Source: Typha latifolia
Lineage: Eukaryota > Streptophyta > Magnoliopsida > Poales > Typhaceae
DNA length: 64,000 bases
NCBI GenBank assembly: GCA_019914945.1
Contig: CM034101.1
Coordinates: 6,893,188-6,957,187 of the forward strand
Direction: 5' to 3'
Shown: piece after piece, positions 1-9,734 of the stretch
Layout: the number at the start of each line of letters is the position of its first letter
Position numbering within the stretch: position 1 is the stretch's first letter
Notes under the pieces: generated by a model
Database searches by the model: none
What the model was told of the DNA's origin: nothing
The model's input: only the letters and a program-made list of their open reading frames with translations
Translations under genes and position numbers: made by a program

Positions 1-2214
1 ATTAGAGGATAGATCAGCCCTTAGATTTGGACATTGGATTAGATTTGGGTTAGGAAGGATTTCTAGGCCTATTAGACTATCTAAATATCTAATCATATAC
101 TTTCTCTTTATTATATCCACTACTTGTTGGAACATTTTTTGGATACCTAAAGATTGGTGTACTACATAATAGAGTTCTCATTCACTAGGGACTCAAACCT
201 AAAAATAATAGGACTCTAACCAAACTAAATATGTCCTTTTTGAAGAAATTACTAGTTCCAAAAATTAAGCAGAAAATCAGATCCAAAAAAAAAGAAATTC
301 AATGTCCTATTTCAAATGTAATAAAATCCTTACCTAAATTAGTATTGTAGACACCCAAAGCTAGAGCAAGCCAGTTAAGGCCCACTAGAGTTCTGTTAAC
401 CCGAATTTTATCTACACCTTAAGCTCGGGTCAAATACAAAAGTGATGTTTTACTTTAGGAAGCTATGCAAAACTTCTTAGGAAAGCTAGAGAAGAGTATT
501 TAAAGGTTATTGCTCCCTAACAAGCTTCCAATGTGTGACTAACTATATAGCGCAGAAATTTAAAAGTCAGGCATCAATATTGCAGTGTGGTAGTTCAAAC
601 CAACGTCACCCCTATAGAAAGAGCAGGCTCCGACCCCCCGTGTTGGCATGCAGGTTATCATGTATAGCTACATATTTCACATATTTATCAGACTTACAAG
701 ACAAGCCCAACTCAAATTCAGCTTGTTTATTAAAGAAGCTCAGATGCGAATCTATAGTTCAACTCATTAAGCAAGTGAAGGTACTTGATCCAAGCCAAAA
801 ATGAGCCAAGCTTGTGCTACTTGGGGGGCAACAAGCTTATTTGACAGCATTACCTAAGCACGAGTCATACTCATCTAGCTTGTCTCTCATCAAGAAAATA
901 AGAATGGGTGCCCTTCTCTACCTCTCTCTGGTAAATGTCCTATCACCCATCTCTTCTTTTTCTTCCTCCTTTGAGCTTAGGGGCTTGTTCTTCCTTTTCC
1001 TTATATTTCACTCATGTTCCTCACTCATGTAGCTTGGTATGTCTATCGTCATTCTCCCTCTTTGAGCCTTCAAACTGTTGCCTCCTCTTCTTTCTGTTTC
1101 ATATTTTTCACTTTGTATTTTTTTTAACACAACTATCCATATATCTATTGTTATCCTGCTGAATATTAGAGGCATATTCTCCACAAAGACTCACTGGAAG
1201 CCTAAAACTAATTTTAGGCTTAGGTTTCTTTCTTCATCAAAGTTGAAAACCAGTCTAATCTCAAGGCTGATGAATTTTTGGTTTAATAAAAATTAAACAA
1301 TAAATAAGTATTTCAGATTACATTAGTTTGGCTGATGAATAAAGTGAGCAGCTTAAATTTCTTAGAAGGAACTTTCTTTTGAAGTAATGATGCCATGTTT
1401 AGAAAATAATTAGAGGAAACTAGTTCACCAAAAGAAAAAATTCAATTGCTAAAACCTAGAACTCAGTTGCAGCTTGAAAGCGAGATTTGTGTATAGAAAT
1501 TAAATTGATATGCTTCAATTTGTTCGACCATCAAGCAGAAAAACTTGACAGTTTGAGTTAATGATCATCTCGAAGGTCTCAAAATCTTGGAAAGTTCGCT
1601 TTTATTTGCCAACTCCAACATGAAAATTTTATGTATCTTCAAAACTTGTTCTTAAATAATCTTCTTTTCTACTAACAGTTTCCTATTTAGAGACAAATTT
1701 TGTCCAACAAAGATCTATACTTTCAGGTTTAGAAAGTTAATAAAGACCTGCATAGAAAGTTTTGAGGTTGTTTATTCATCTACATCTAAGTTCCCAAGGG
1801 GTTGATGGAGTTAATATGATCTACACAAATTTAGTAAATGCATGGTTTATTTTACATATCTTTCAATTTTTCTTGTTCTGCCCTTGTTATAATTTTCAGC
1901 CTCTAGCCTTTCTTTTTCTTTCTGTAATGAAAAAACTTCCAGCAAGTATGATTGTAGTTTTCTTAGTTCCACTTACCAAATCTATTTCATTTTTCCAATA
2001 GGAAATAACCGCAGCTGTAATTTATCATCTTAGTTACAAAAGTTCAATCTTTGGAAAGATGCTATCTTAGACACCGCATATTCACTACCTCTTACAAATG
2101 GAGATTAAATAATTCTACCAATTATGCACTGTTCTAACACCATTTATTCATCACAGCACTTCCACTAGAATTTCCAAAATATAAGTATAAAACATTTCTC
2201 AGTAAATCGCTTAC
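1..2214. other. Host sequence, no gene resolved (probable intron of the 2215-2605 gene)
   Basis: This AT-rich stretch contains only short open frames without recognisable domains, signal peptides or family motifs. It lies immediately downstream, on the minus strand, of a splice donor at 2214-2213, so it is probably intron sequence of the gene whose first coding exon is at 2215-2605. I could not identify a second exon. It contains no LTR, PBS or tandem array that I recognise. Confidence 0.4.
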
Positions 2215-2605
2215 CTTCCTGAGCATTCATCTTGTCCTCCCCACCCTCGTCTTCGACAATTGCCTCGGCCAAGACCTGCGGGACGTCCAGAGCTTCTCCT
2301 TCTTCTCCACCCGCAGCTGGCCTTACCTCGACGTCCACCGCAGCTTCTTCTTTCCCTTCCGTGTCCTCTGATAATTCTTGCTTAGCCGCCAAATTTGGGA
2401 CTTTCACCTCTTCTACGGCAACAGGCTGTGCAGTGACGTCTCCCTCCGCCATAGCTTCCTCTTTCGCCGCCTCCGCTGCCTGGGTTTCGGTCTTATTCTC
2501 TGGAAACCCCCGCGGGGAAGACAAATCAGGCGGTTCCGCTGCTGCCGACGACGATGCCGCCGCTCGCTTATTGACCGTTGCCTTCCTTCTGGAACGAGGA
2601 GGCAT
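2215..2605 (-). CDS. First coding exon of a host gene, acidic Ala/Glu-rich N-terminus with basic leader
   Basis: The ATG at 2605 opens a 130-codon exon plus one base (phase 1), ending at a strong donor read on the minus strand as AG|GTAAGC. Beyond the donor the frame turns into AT-rich, intron-like sequence and soon stops. The protein starts with a basic run (MPPRSRRKATVNKR) that could be a nuclear localisation signal. An Ala/Ser stretch follows, then a long Glu/Ala/Val-rich acidic segment, which looks intrinsically disordered. The exon is GC-rich with regular codon use, unlike its AT-rich flanks, as is common for 5' exons of plant housekeeping genes. Such N-termini occur on nuclear RNA-binding and chromatin proteins, but no domain is visible here and I do not assign a function. 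The remaining exons would lie to the left, inside or beyond the window. The opposite strand is also open over this exon but is less gene-like. Confidence 0.6.
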
Positions 2606-3254
2606 CGCCGATGCTAGGTATTCGAAATGGAACGAGAAGAGTGGAACCGCGGCAGCGGAGAATTAAGGAGAAACGGATCAAGATAGTTCTCGCTGGCCAA
2701 TGGATTCGGACTGATCTAGTGATTTGCAAATGTGTTCGACTCAATTTGGGAATTTTGAAATTTAATTATATTTTAATTTTTTAATTTCTAATAATGAATT
2801 CTAACGTGCACCGTGTATATAATTCATGTGCACTTCGTTATTACAAAATATATATATCAACCTTAAGAAATATATGCACATAATTTCATATACTAAATTA
2901 AAAGACAAAATGTAATCAAATTTCAGATGTTTTGATGTAATCATATATTATATAACTATGCATGGTTCACAAATTAGAAAGTCCACTCACAACTAGAGAC
3001 ATTATAACTTTTTTTTTCTTGGTTTTTTATTAAGTATTTCATCTAATTTCTAGGTCTATTTTTGTGGATTTCTTTTCTTTTCCTCTTGATCTGTTTTTTC
3101 TAGTTTTTAATTTTTTTTTTCTCTAGTCTGTTCTTGCGGCAACACATGAAGCTTTGCGAGTGATGAATATTTTCATCAACAAACATTCTTCTCTCCAATC
3201 ATATCTCAACTTACATATCTATTAAATTTTAAGGACGTCTAGTTTTGGGCTTGA
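2606..3254. other. 5' flank of the exon and AT-rich intergenic DNA
   Basis: The first 100 bases are moderately GC-rich and probably hold the 5' UTR and promoter of the minus-strand gene. The rest is AT-rich with homopolymer T runs and no credible coding frame. I see no transposon termini. Confidence 0.35.
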
Positions 3255-3480
3255 GTGGTTGAATCCTTGGCCAATGGCATTCGAATGCCCGAGCTTCACA
3301 ACATCATTGAGGCATTCAAATGCCCGAACCCAAGAGCAACCTTTGTTAAGGTGTTTGGACACCTAGCTAATGACATTCAAATGCCCGAGCTTCACAATGT
3401 CGTTGAGGTGTTTGAATGCTCGACCAACGACATTCAAAAGCCCAAACCTGAGAGCAGCCTTCGTCAAGACATTCTATCAT
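3255..3480. repeat. Degenerate tandem block with GCATTCGAATGC-type palindromes
   Basis: Two and a half imperfect copies of a roughly 100-bp unit are present. Each unit holds one or two blocks reading CATTC(G/A)AATGCCCGA followed by GCTTCACAA. The block stays open in one plus-strand frame (3255-3491), in which a segment around MPELHN is repeated. This is probably a by-product of the DNA repeat. The palindrome GCATTCGAATGC is what GCGTTCGAACGC becomes after deamination of its two outer CpGs. That motif fills many LTRs further right in this window. Confidence 0.6.
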
Positions 3481-3585
3481 CATATGATTAGGGTTATTTC
3501 AATTGTTTGTTTGGGATTTGAGCTTAATTAATTTTAAATTATTATGACTAGCCTCTAAATATATATGTAAAGAGCAGCCTAGTTT

Positions 3586-3586
<1 letters not shown>

Positions 3587-3617
<31 letters not shown>
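3587..3617. repeat. (TA)n microsatellite
   Basis: About 15 uninterrupted TA dinucleotides. Confidence 0.9.
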
Positions 3618-3619
<2 letters not shown>

Positions 3620-4017
3620 TCTTCTACCTAGCATCTCTCTCAATCTTGATCTCCTCCGATTCTCCCCTCATTTTTTCAAGCTAAGGTCATTACCCTCCTC
3701 CCTCCTTCAATTATCCTATCACTGTAGTCCCTTTGAGCCGGCCCTCTCCTCCTTTGTCTTCCCCTCTAATATCCAACCTAGTCATGTCATCATCACTATT
3801 GCCAACACCTTTACCAAATTGCCCACCACCATTACCACATACACCTCCTAGGATTAGTTCATATATATCACACAAATAATTAAATAAACTTTTGAAAAAG
3901 AATACCAAAAATTTGAGAAACAAATTGATTCAGATAAGAAGCAAAATCTGCAAAGATCAAGTAACTTTTTTTTAATCTCGCATGTGTGAGAAATCATACA
4001 TTGAAGATTTTATTAAA

Positions 4018-4512
4018 GGATTTTTACATAATTGCCACTAAAAACTTTTGAAATATCATAATTACCATTATATTCTTTAAAATATTATAATTACAACTAA
4101 AATATTTGGCTCTTTCATAATTGCCATTATGGTTAGTTTTTAATAGAATTATTTTAGTCGATTATTATTAAAGTTAATGAACATAGATAAATAACCAAAA
4201 TGCTCTTATTTTTTAATTTTAGAATGTAAAATACTTATCAGTAAATTTTATCTAATATAAAATAAGATAAACTTCATTGTATTATGGTATTTGGTAAAAT
4301 ATTGGATTAGCTTTTAAACTATTTAATTATTTATGCAAAGATAAAATAGTCTTTTTCTTTAGAACTAAGTTTTGTTTCAATCATGTTTATATTTAATTAT
4401 GGGAATAACATATTTTAAAAGAGCATAATAATTTCACTAGCAATTATGATATTTCAAAGAATGTAGTAGAAATTATAATATTTAAAAATTTTCAATGACA
4501 ATTAAGTAAAAA
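4018..4512. repeat. Foldback (long inverted repeat) element, MITE-like
   Basis: The left arm (about 4018-4105, containing TTTTTACATAATTGCCACT) and the right arm (about 4424-4512) are imperfect inverted copies of one another over about 85 bases, separated by about 320 bases of AT-rich DNA. Motifs such as GAAATATCATAATT and TACATTCTTTGAAATATC recur on opposite strands. There is no coding capacity. The right arm abuts a family D LTR directly. No clear target duplication is visible, so the exact termini are uncertain. A non-autonomous DNA transposon or a palindromic fragment are both possible. Confidence 0.5.
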
Positions 4513-5344
4513 TACACTTAGTTAGGATCTTTTCTTATTGCATTAGTTATTTATTTTTATTAAAATAAATATTTTGTAGGTCACGTTTGAACGCAATTGG
4601 GGGCATGTTCAAACGCCTTTGTGAACGCTTGCATCAGGTTCACAAATACAGAGAACATGTAATGTGCGTTCAAACGTGATCAAGCCTGTTTGAACGTTGC
4701 ATTTAAACGTCTACATCACGTTCGCATATATAGAGAATGCCTTTTGTGCATTCGAACGCGATCGACAGCATTCCACTAGGATTAGGGTTAATTATTATTA
4801 TTATTAGGGTTTATTGGATAACCTCTATAAAGGTGTGGATGACAGCCAAAATCATTATACTATTAGATTATTGATTTTTTGCCTCTTATCTTCTCTCTAA
4901 TCTCTCTACCCTAATCTCCCTCCTCCATCTTCACTAACCTATCACCTCTACCATTGGCAAGATCTCTCCTAACTTCTAATCTCTCTCGTCTATCAAGTCC
5001 TCCCTCTTCTTTGGGATCTTGACCACTTCTTCCCATTCCTCTATATCCCTTAAACTACATCACCCATCTACCTTCATCTCTATTACCATCCATAACCTTA
5101 ACATCCACTCCACCCGCCATCACCACCATCACCCGCACTATATCTTATTTTTATCCTTGTTGTAGTTCGAATCTGCAAATGGCGTAAATATCAAAAACGT
5201 AGATCAGGAAGTTATAGATTGATTCCACTTAGTTTTGTAATTGTCTAACTATAGAAAAATATTTGATGAATATTTTTCCTCGATTGCGTGGACTATTTTC
5301 TACAATAAATTCAAATCTTGAAGGAATTATTTCGTAGCCTTATT
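4510..5344 (+). mobile_element. Family D LTR (Reina-like chromovirus), isolated copy with PBS
   Basis: This is a full-length copy of the roughly 830-bp family D LTR in plus orientation. It has the U3 opening (ACTTAGTTAGGATC), a degenerate TTCGAA array at 4580-4760, a TATA box (TATAAA, 4826-4831), the CT-rich transcribed part, and the conserved 3' end. The end is followed by a primer-binding site TGGTATCAGAGC at 5347-5358. The expected gag is absent downstream, so this is a 5' LTR whose internal region has been lost. The terminal TG is degraded where the LTR meets the foldback element. Confidence 0.75.
4826..4831 (+). promoter_or_regulatory. TATA box of family D LTR
   Basis: TATAAA sits in the context CCTCTATAAAGG, at the position conserved in the other family D LTRs (for example 24259-24266, minus). 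It follows the palindrome array and precedes the CT-rich leader. Confidence 0.6.
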
Positions 5345-5346
5345 AT

Positions 5347-5358
5347 TGGTATCAGAGC
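5347..5358 (+). other. Primer-binding site, initiator Met-tRNA type
   Basis: TGGTATCAGAGC is complementary to the 3' end of plant initiator Met-tRNA, the usual primer of plant LTR retrotransposons. It lies two bases after the LTR end. Confidence 0.75.
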
Positions 5359-5437
5359 TTATCAATTTGGTAGCGCAGAGATCAATCTCTTTAAATAGCT
5401 CTGACGTACGCTCAAGATAATCCTGAAAGGAAATCAT

Positions 5438-5517
5438 CAATAAAATATGTTTTGGACAAATTGAATATTTTGATTATCAATAAGGCATGTTATGGGCCAA
5501 TTGAACATTTTGGTCTT
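5438..5517. repeat. Two-copy 40-bp tandem duplication
   Basis: Two diverged 40-bp copies both begin ATCAATAA and both contain a CAATTGAA-like block ending in ATTTTG. No function is apparent. Confidence 0.55.
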
Positions 5518-6889
5518 ATTATTATATATTTTGAGGGCATTTTAGTCTTTACATCTTAAAATGACCTTATTTGACTATTTTTATTCATAGTCTAGTAATA
5601 AGAAAAATAAGAATAAAATTATATAGGTATTTTATTTGTATTTAGAGTAAAGTTATCCCGAAACAAACTATATACACTAACCAAATGAGCCCATTAGGTA
5701 TTAAAAAAAAGAAGAAAAGTGTTTGCCTGCTAAATCTAAGATAAATTTGATATAGTAATTTTTTTTTTCCATTTCATGTTCGCATTGAAAATCACCCAAT
5801 TTCACTATTTTTAACCGATTTGTTATTCCCTTACTTTTAAAATAGTTCTGACAACTAGAGATATGAGAAATGAAATGGCTATATTACCTCGATTCATGAG
5901 GCATTTCTCAATAAAATTATATAGAATAGAAGAATAAGTGTCAATCTAAAAGTACATGCCTTTTTAATCCCATTTGACATGTAATAATAAATGATTTGTT
6001 TGAATAAATGAATATGGGAGATAACGCAATGTATCATATAAGATACGCCATGGATCAAATGAGATATGCGATGGATTACATTCATTATTTTATCCCTCAC
6101 GAGCATTGCAACTGTCCATCTCCTTAAAAAGGTAGGTTAAAACTAGTGTAATTTATATTTGAAGCTAGTGATTTTTCTTCATAAGTTGAGTTTTTATAAG
6201 TATTTTCAATATTAGTTTTCATCATCATTTATCATCTTCTTCGTTCCTCTCATTTGTTAGTAAACCCTAAACTCTAAGCAATCTTCTTCTTTCATCTCAT
6301 TTTCAACATTAATTTCCATCTTCATATGCACTTCTAGTATTTGATTATTTGTAGTCATGCTTATTTTCCATTTGTACTCTATATTTGATCTATCATAGTT
6401 GTTCTGTGTTCATCTAAGTATTTAGAGAGTTATTTTGACTATTAGGTTTCCTTTATCTCCATTTTTTTGTTGTCAATCAATATATTTGTCGCCAAAAAAA
6501 TGTTCCAAGAAGAAGAAGGCATGCTAGTATCATCAACATTAAGTTATATCAAGTAGTTTGGGTACCATGAGTAAACCCTATTTTAAAATCACAACCCTAT
6601 AATCATTTAGTCATTTCATTGTTGCATTCGAGTCAATTCGAAGAAATGTTAACCTACATAATTTGTCGTTAACTTGTGTAATCTATTATGTCACTAACCT
6701 ACGCAACCTATTAATAACATATGTAATTCGCTAGTCCTCTATCCAAAATTCATTGTTACTAATAGATAATCTATTCACATCGCGCAAGGTTGTTTTCTAT
6801 TACTAGGCCTCCAAGCTTTCTATTCAATAATAGTATGTGTAGGAGGCTCACAAGAGAGTCATAGATACTATGTTGTTCCGGTTCATCTT
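5518..6889. other. AT-rich intergenic DNA, nothing recognised
   Basis: I see no LTR termini, PBS, tandem array or credible reading frame. The short frame on the minus strand at 5894-6106 has no recognisable features. Confidence 0.4.
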
Positions 6890-7250
6890 TGACTTCCCTA
6901 GTGTTCACTAGGATCAAGTGTTGCTAACATATATTATTAACTGTTGGAGAGGTGGAATCACATTTTTTATTGGGAACCAAATTTTTACATGAAAGTTGGA
7001 GGAAATTGCTATTGTAGAGGATTTGCCATTGAAAGGCAAAGAAGTTGAAATTTGGAATGGACCCGAAGATGGTGAATAAAGACATGAATAAAGAGGAGAA
7101 ACTTCTGATCAAATAGATTTCTTTCTTACGAAGGCATTTCAATAACTCTAGTTTGAACAACGGGTGGAGACTAGAGGTTGTCCTATAACATTTGTTTGAT
7201 AGCAATTTTGAAGCAAAGATCCATAATTTTGTCAAAATTTACATACTGCA
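6890..7250 (+). pseudogene. Decayed coding remnant, possibly plant-mobile-domain (transposon-derived) type
   Basis: Plus-strand translation near 6920-7080 gives a run of over 45 codons with a single stop. It contains a Trp-Arg-Gly-Gly core followed by KLEEIAIVEDLPLKGKEVEIW. The pattern of a hydrophobic beta segment, then LEE(I/V)A, then LPL-K/R-G, resembles the plant mobile domain found in MAIL-type proteins and Mutator/gypsy-linked captures. Stops and frameshifts follow. The assignment rests on one short motif and is weak. The minus-strand frame over the same region (6924-7235) has no recognisable features. Confidence 0.3.
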
Positions 7251-8559
7251 CCTATTTGCTAATATTCTATTCCAAAGGAGCAACTATACTTGCTCACTTG
7301 AATTAGCTCGGTATTTAGAAAATATCTATTCACTCGGTATTCCTGGGCATGCATCATGAATGATTATCTTTTGGTCTCCCTATTTACTAAGTAACCTGAT
7401 TGAAGAAATTGAAGGAGAAGGGAGTTGAACCAACCAAGATAAATATCTCGAGATGCTCTCTAGTGATTATTGTAAATATTGTACAACAATTCATATTGTC
7501 ATAACAATTCTTGTATAATTGATGTTCATCCATAATCTTTGTCATGCAGGTCTAGTTGAAAATTTGCAGGGGAGAGGTAAGAGCCTTAGACCGACTAACT
7601 TTATAAATATAGAAAGTAAAAAATTGAATCTGAATTGATTTAAGAAAATTGAGTAATACTAGGTTTAGAAAACTAAAATAAAAATCGAACTTTGAAAACC
7701 AAAATCAATTAACAAATCTAAATCCTACTCCCATGAAGAAAATTGACCTTAGGTTGGTATGGTAAATCTGAATAAGAGTAGAAAATAAAAATTCAAATAC
7801 GGATAGAAAGAACAAATAGGGCTAATATAAGTTGACATTCTTTTAACGTGAAAAATCTCACATAGAGAAGGAAAAAAAATGACAAATCCATTCAAAGTCG
7901 ATTAATCTTGTTTAACTAAGCAATGGAATTTTTTTTTATTTACAACTCCTTCCGACATTTTAATGTCGCAATATTTAAGTAACCTCTTGAGTAGGAACCA
8001 CCTGATTAACTATTATTATGAAAAAATCGTCTCCTTTTAGTAAGCACTTGAGTGATGAATAAATCCTCAAAAGTGTGTGCATCGATGTGTTTGATGTTGA
8101 CAAATGTTCAGCTCTTTTAATGCTACATGATCAGACTAGTGTAGAAGTCTTCTCATTCAAATATAGAGCATAAACTTCTTGAGAAAAAAACTAGATAGCT
8201 CCTCTAAGATGAGAGTGAAATTTCTAGAGTTCTCCTTCCAATCAGTTATCTAATCTCTTAGCTCCTTAATTAGATATTAGAAATATCTTTGATTTGTGCT
8301 AGGATATACCACCAAAGGATTCTCAAATCTATTTTGATTTAAAACTTTCCTTTGTTGTCCTACGCATACCGCACTTATCCAATTTGGACACCACTTAAGT
8401 TTATTTAAGTGATGCATTTTGACTATCTAGATGCTCTTAACACTTAATACTATCTAGATGAGCTGAAACTTGAAGCTTATAACTTCTTTTTTCATCTTTT
8501 GACTTGATTTTTTTATATGATTTAATCTTGCATAAGTTGTATAACTTGACCATACATAT
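7251..8559. other. AT-rich DNA with faint LTR-like traces
   Basis: No intact feature is present. The segment around 7840-7880 (TTTTAACGTGAAAAATCTC) resembles a block in the copia LTR at about 9850 (TTTTAACGTGGAAAACTC), so a very old copia LTR may be dissolved here. The remainder shows nothing I recognise. Confidence 0.3.
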
Positions 8560-8745
8560 AAATCTAGTTTTTACAACCCTAGATACATTCCAAATCTGAG
8601 AAGCATTGAATATCAAATGTAGATCTGAAGGTTAGAAAATAAACCCATCTGGTTTTGTAATTTTTTAAAATTAGACGAATATTTGGTGAATATTCTTCAC
8701 CAGCTGCACAGACTACATTCCTGCAACCCCATTCGGCCTATCCTC
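8560..8745 (+). mobile_element. Fragment of a family D-like LTR (3' part)
   Basis: The block around 8640-8735 (GTTTTGTAATT, GAATATTTGGTGAATATT, then GCACAGACTA and TTCCTGCAA) matches the 3' end of the D LTR at 5235-5320 in order and spacing. It lacks the U3 and the PBS. Confidence 0.5.
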
Positions 8746-8779
8746 CGAGATCGAGTCATATCACCTTTTTTATTTGAAT

Positions 8780-9064
8780 TGGATGTTGAATTCTCAATGT
8801 TGTGAACATTGTCTTTCTTCTCAATATTTTTCTCTTAAATTTTCAAGTATATCTCTAGAACGAGCTTCACTTTCAATTCGTATGTGTTATCAATTCATTA
8901 AGACTTACAACCATCTTATATTTCAAAATACGTTGGTAATCCTTCCAAGAAAAAGGATGTTTATCAATGATATTTGAAACTTGAAAGTTTTCGGTGATAG
9001 GCTCTCCACTTTCTCCATAGGGCAATCCCTTTCGACTTCCTCGGTTTTGAAAGGCTGGACTCAA
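8780..9064 (-). pseudogene. Ty1/copia gag remnant (UBN2-type segment)
   Basis: The minus-strand translation contains FQVSNIIDKHPFSWKDYQ followed by LKYK, then further on LNELITH. This matches the conserved block of copia GAG polyproteins (IIDKLPxxWKDFKxxLKHK). It is preceded by 9 kDa of unrelated sequence and broken by stops on both sides. It appears to be a second gag-like piece next to the better preserved one at 9192-9686, either the same element after rearrangement or a second copia. Confidence 0.5.
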
Positions 9065-9191
9065 ATGTTTGTAGATTTCCTATCAATTGTTCAACTTTTA
9101 TATAATCGATGTCCTTACTTTCCTCAATAGTTGTAACTTTCGCCTGAAACCTCTTTGAAAGAGACCTAAGGATCTTACAGACAATTCTGTT

Positions 9192-9686
9192 TTAAGGAAT
9201 TTTCTCTCCTAGGTTGAAACTGGAGTTGACTATATCACTCAGCTTTGCATAAAACTCGTCAAATGTCTCATTCTCCTCCATACGTAGAGTTTCAAAACTA
9301 GTAGTCAACCTCTGAAGTTTAGAAAGTTTTACAGCCATAGTTCCTTCGTGAGTAGTTTCTAAGATCGTCCAAGCTTCTTTTTCTATCTCGCAAGTAGAGA
9401 TTCTTCTAAATTCTTCCGAAGAAACACAACTAAAAATTGCATTTATTGCCTTGCTATTCCATCCAACTTTTTCATAGTCTGACCTATCCCATGACTCTAT
9501 CGGTTTATCAGCAAGTTTATCATCCACCATGTACATTGGTGGACTCCAACCGTTCACAACGGCAAACCATACTCGTTCATCTATAGACTTCAAGTAAGCT
9601 CTCATCCTAGCTTTCCAATATCCCTAATTTGATCCATCTAGGATAGGAGGTTTAATAGATGATGGTCCATCTCTATGAAAATCCAT
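9192..9686 (-). pseudogene. Ty1/copia GAG, N-terminal part
   Basis: The ATG at 9686 lies about 50 bases inside the PBS. The reading gives MDFHRDGPSSIKPPILDGSN, one stop, then GYWKARMRAYLKSIDERVW. This is the typical copia gag opening (DUF4219 then UBN2 domain: Trp, LxxIxExVW). The frame runs on through the EEFRRIxxCEIEKEAW and LRMEENETFDEFYAKL motifs to a stop at 9192. Gag similarity (KILRSLSKRFQAKV) continues in broken frames to about 9090. No protease, integrase or RT of this element is present, so it is a heavily truncated copy. Its 5' LTR is at 9735-10768. Confidence 0.75.
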
Positions 9687-9721
9687 GCCTATCTGATCTC
9701 TCTCAAAGGTGAGAGAATCTG

Positions 9722-9734
9722 CTCTGATACCAAT
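9722..9734 (-). other. Primer-binding site of the copia remnant
   Basis: Read on the minus strand, TTGGTATCAGAGC immediately follows the LTR end (TTTTTCA). It matches initiator Met-tRNA. Confidence 0.75.

Noticed and set aside
535..1296. Several 70-90 codon frames near the left edge
   Set aside because: They overlap each other in different frames, are AT-rich or low complexity, and show no motifs. They fit intron sequence.
2232..2666. 144-codon frame on the plus strand over the exon
   Set aside because: It is the antisense of a GC-rich exon, and the minus strand has a better start context, a splice donor and a coherent basic-then-acidic protein.
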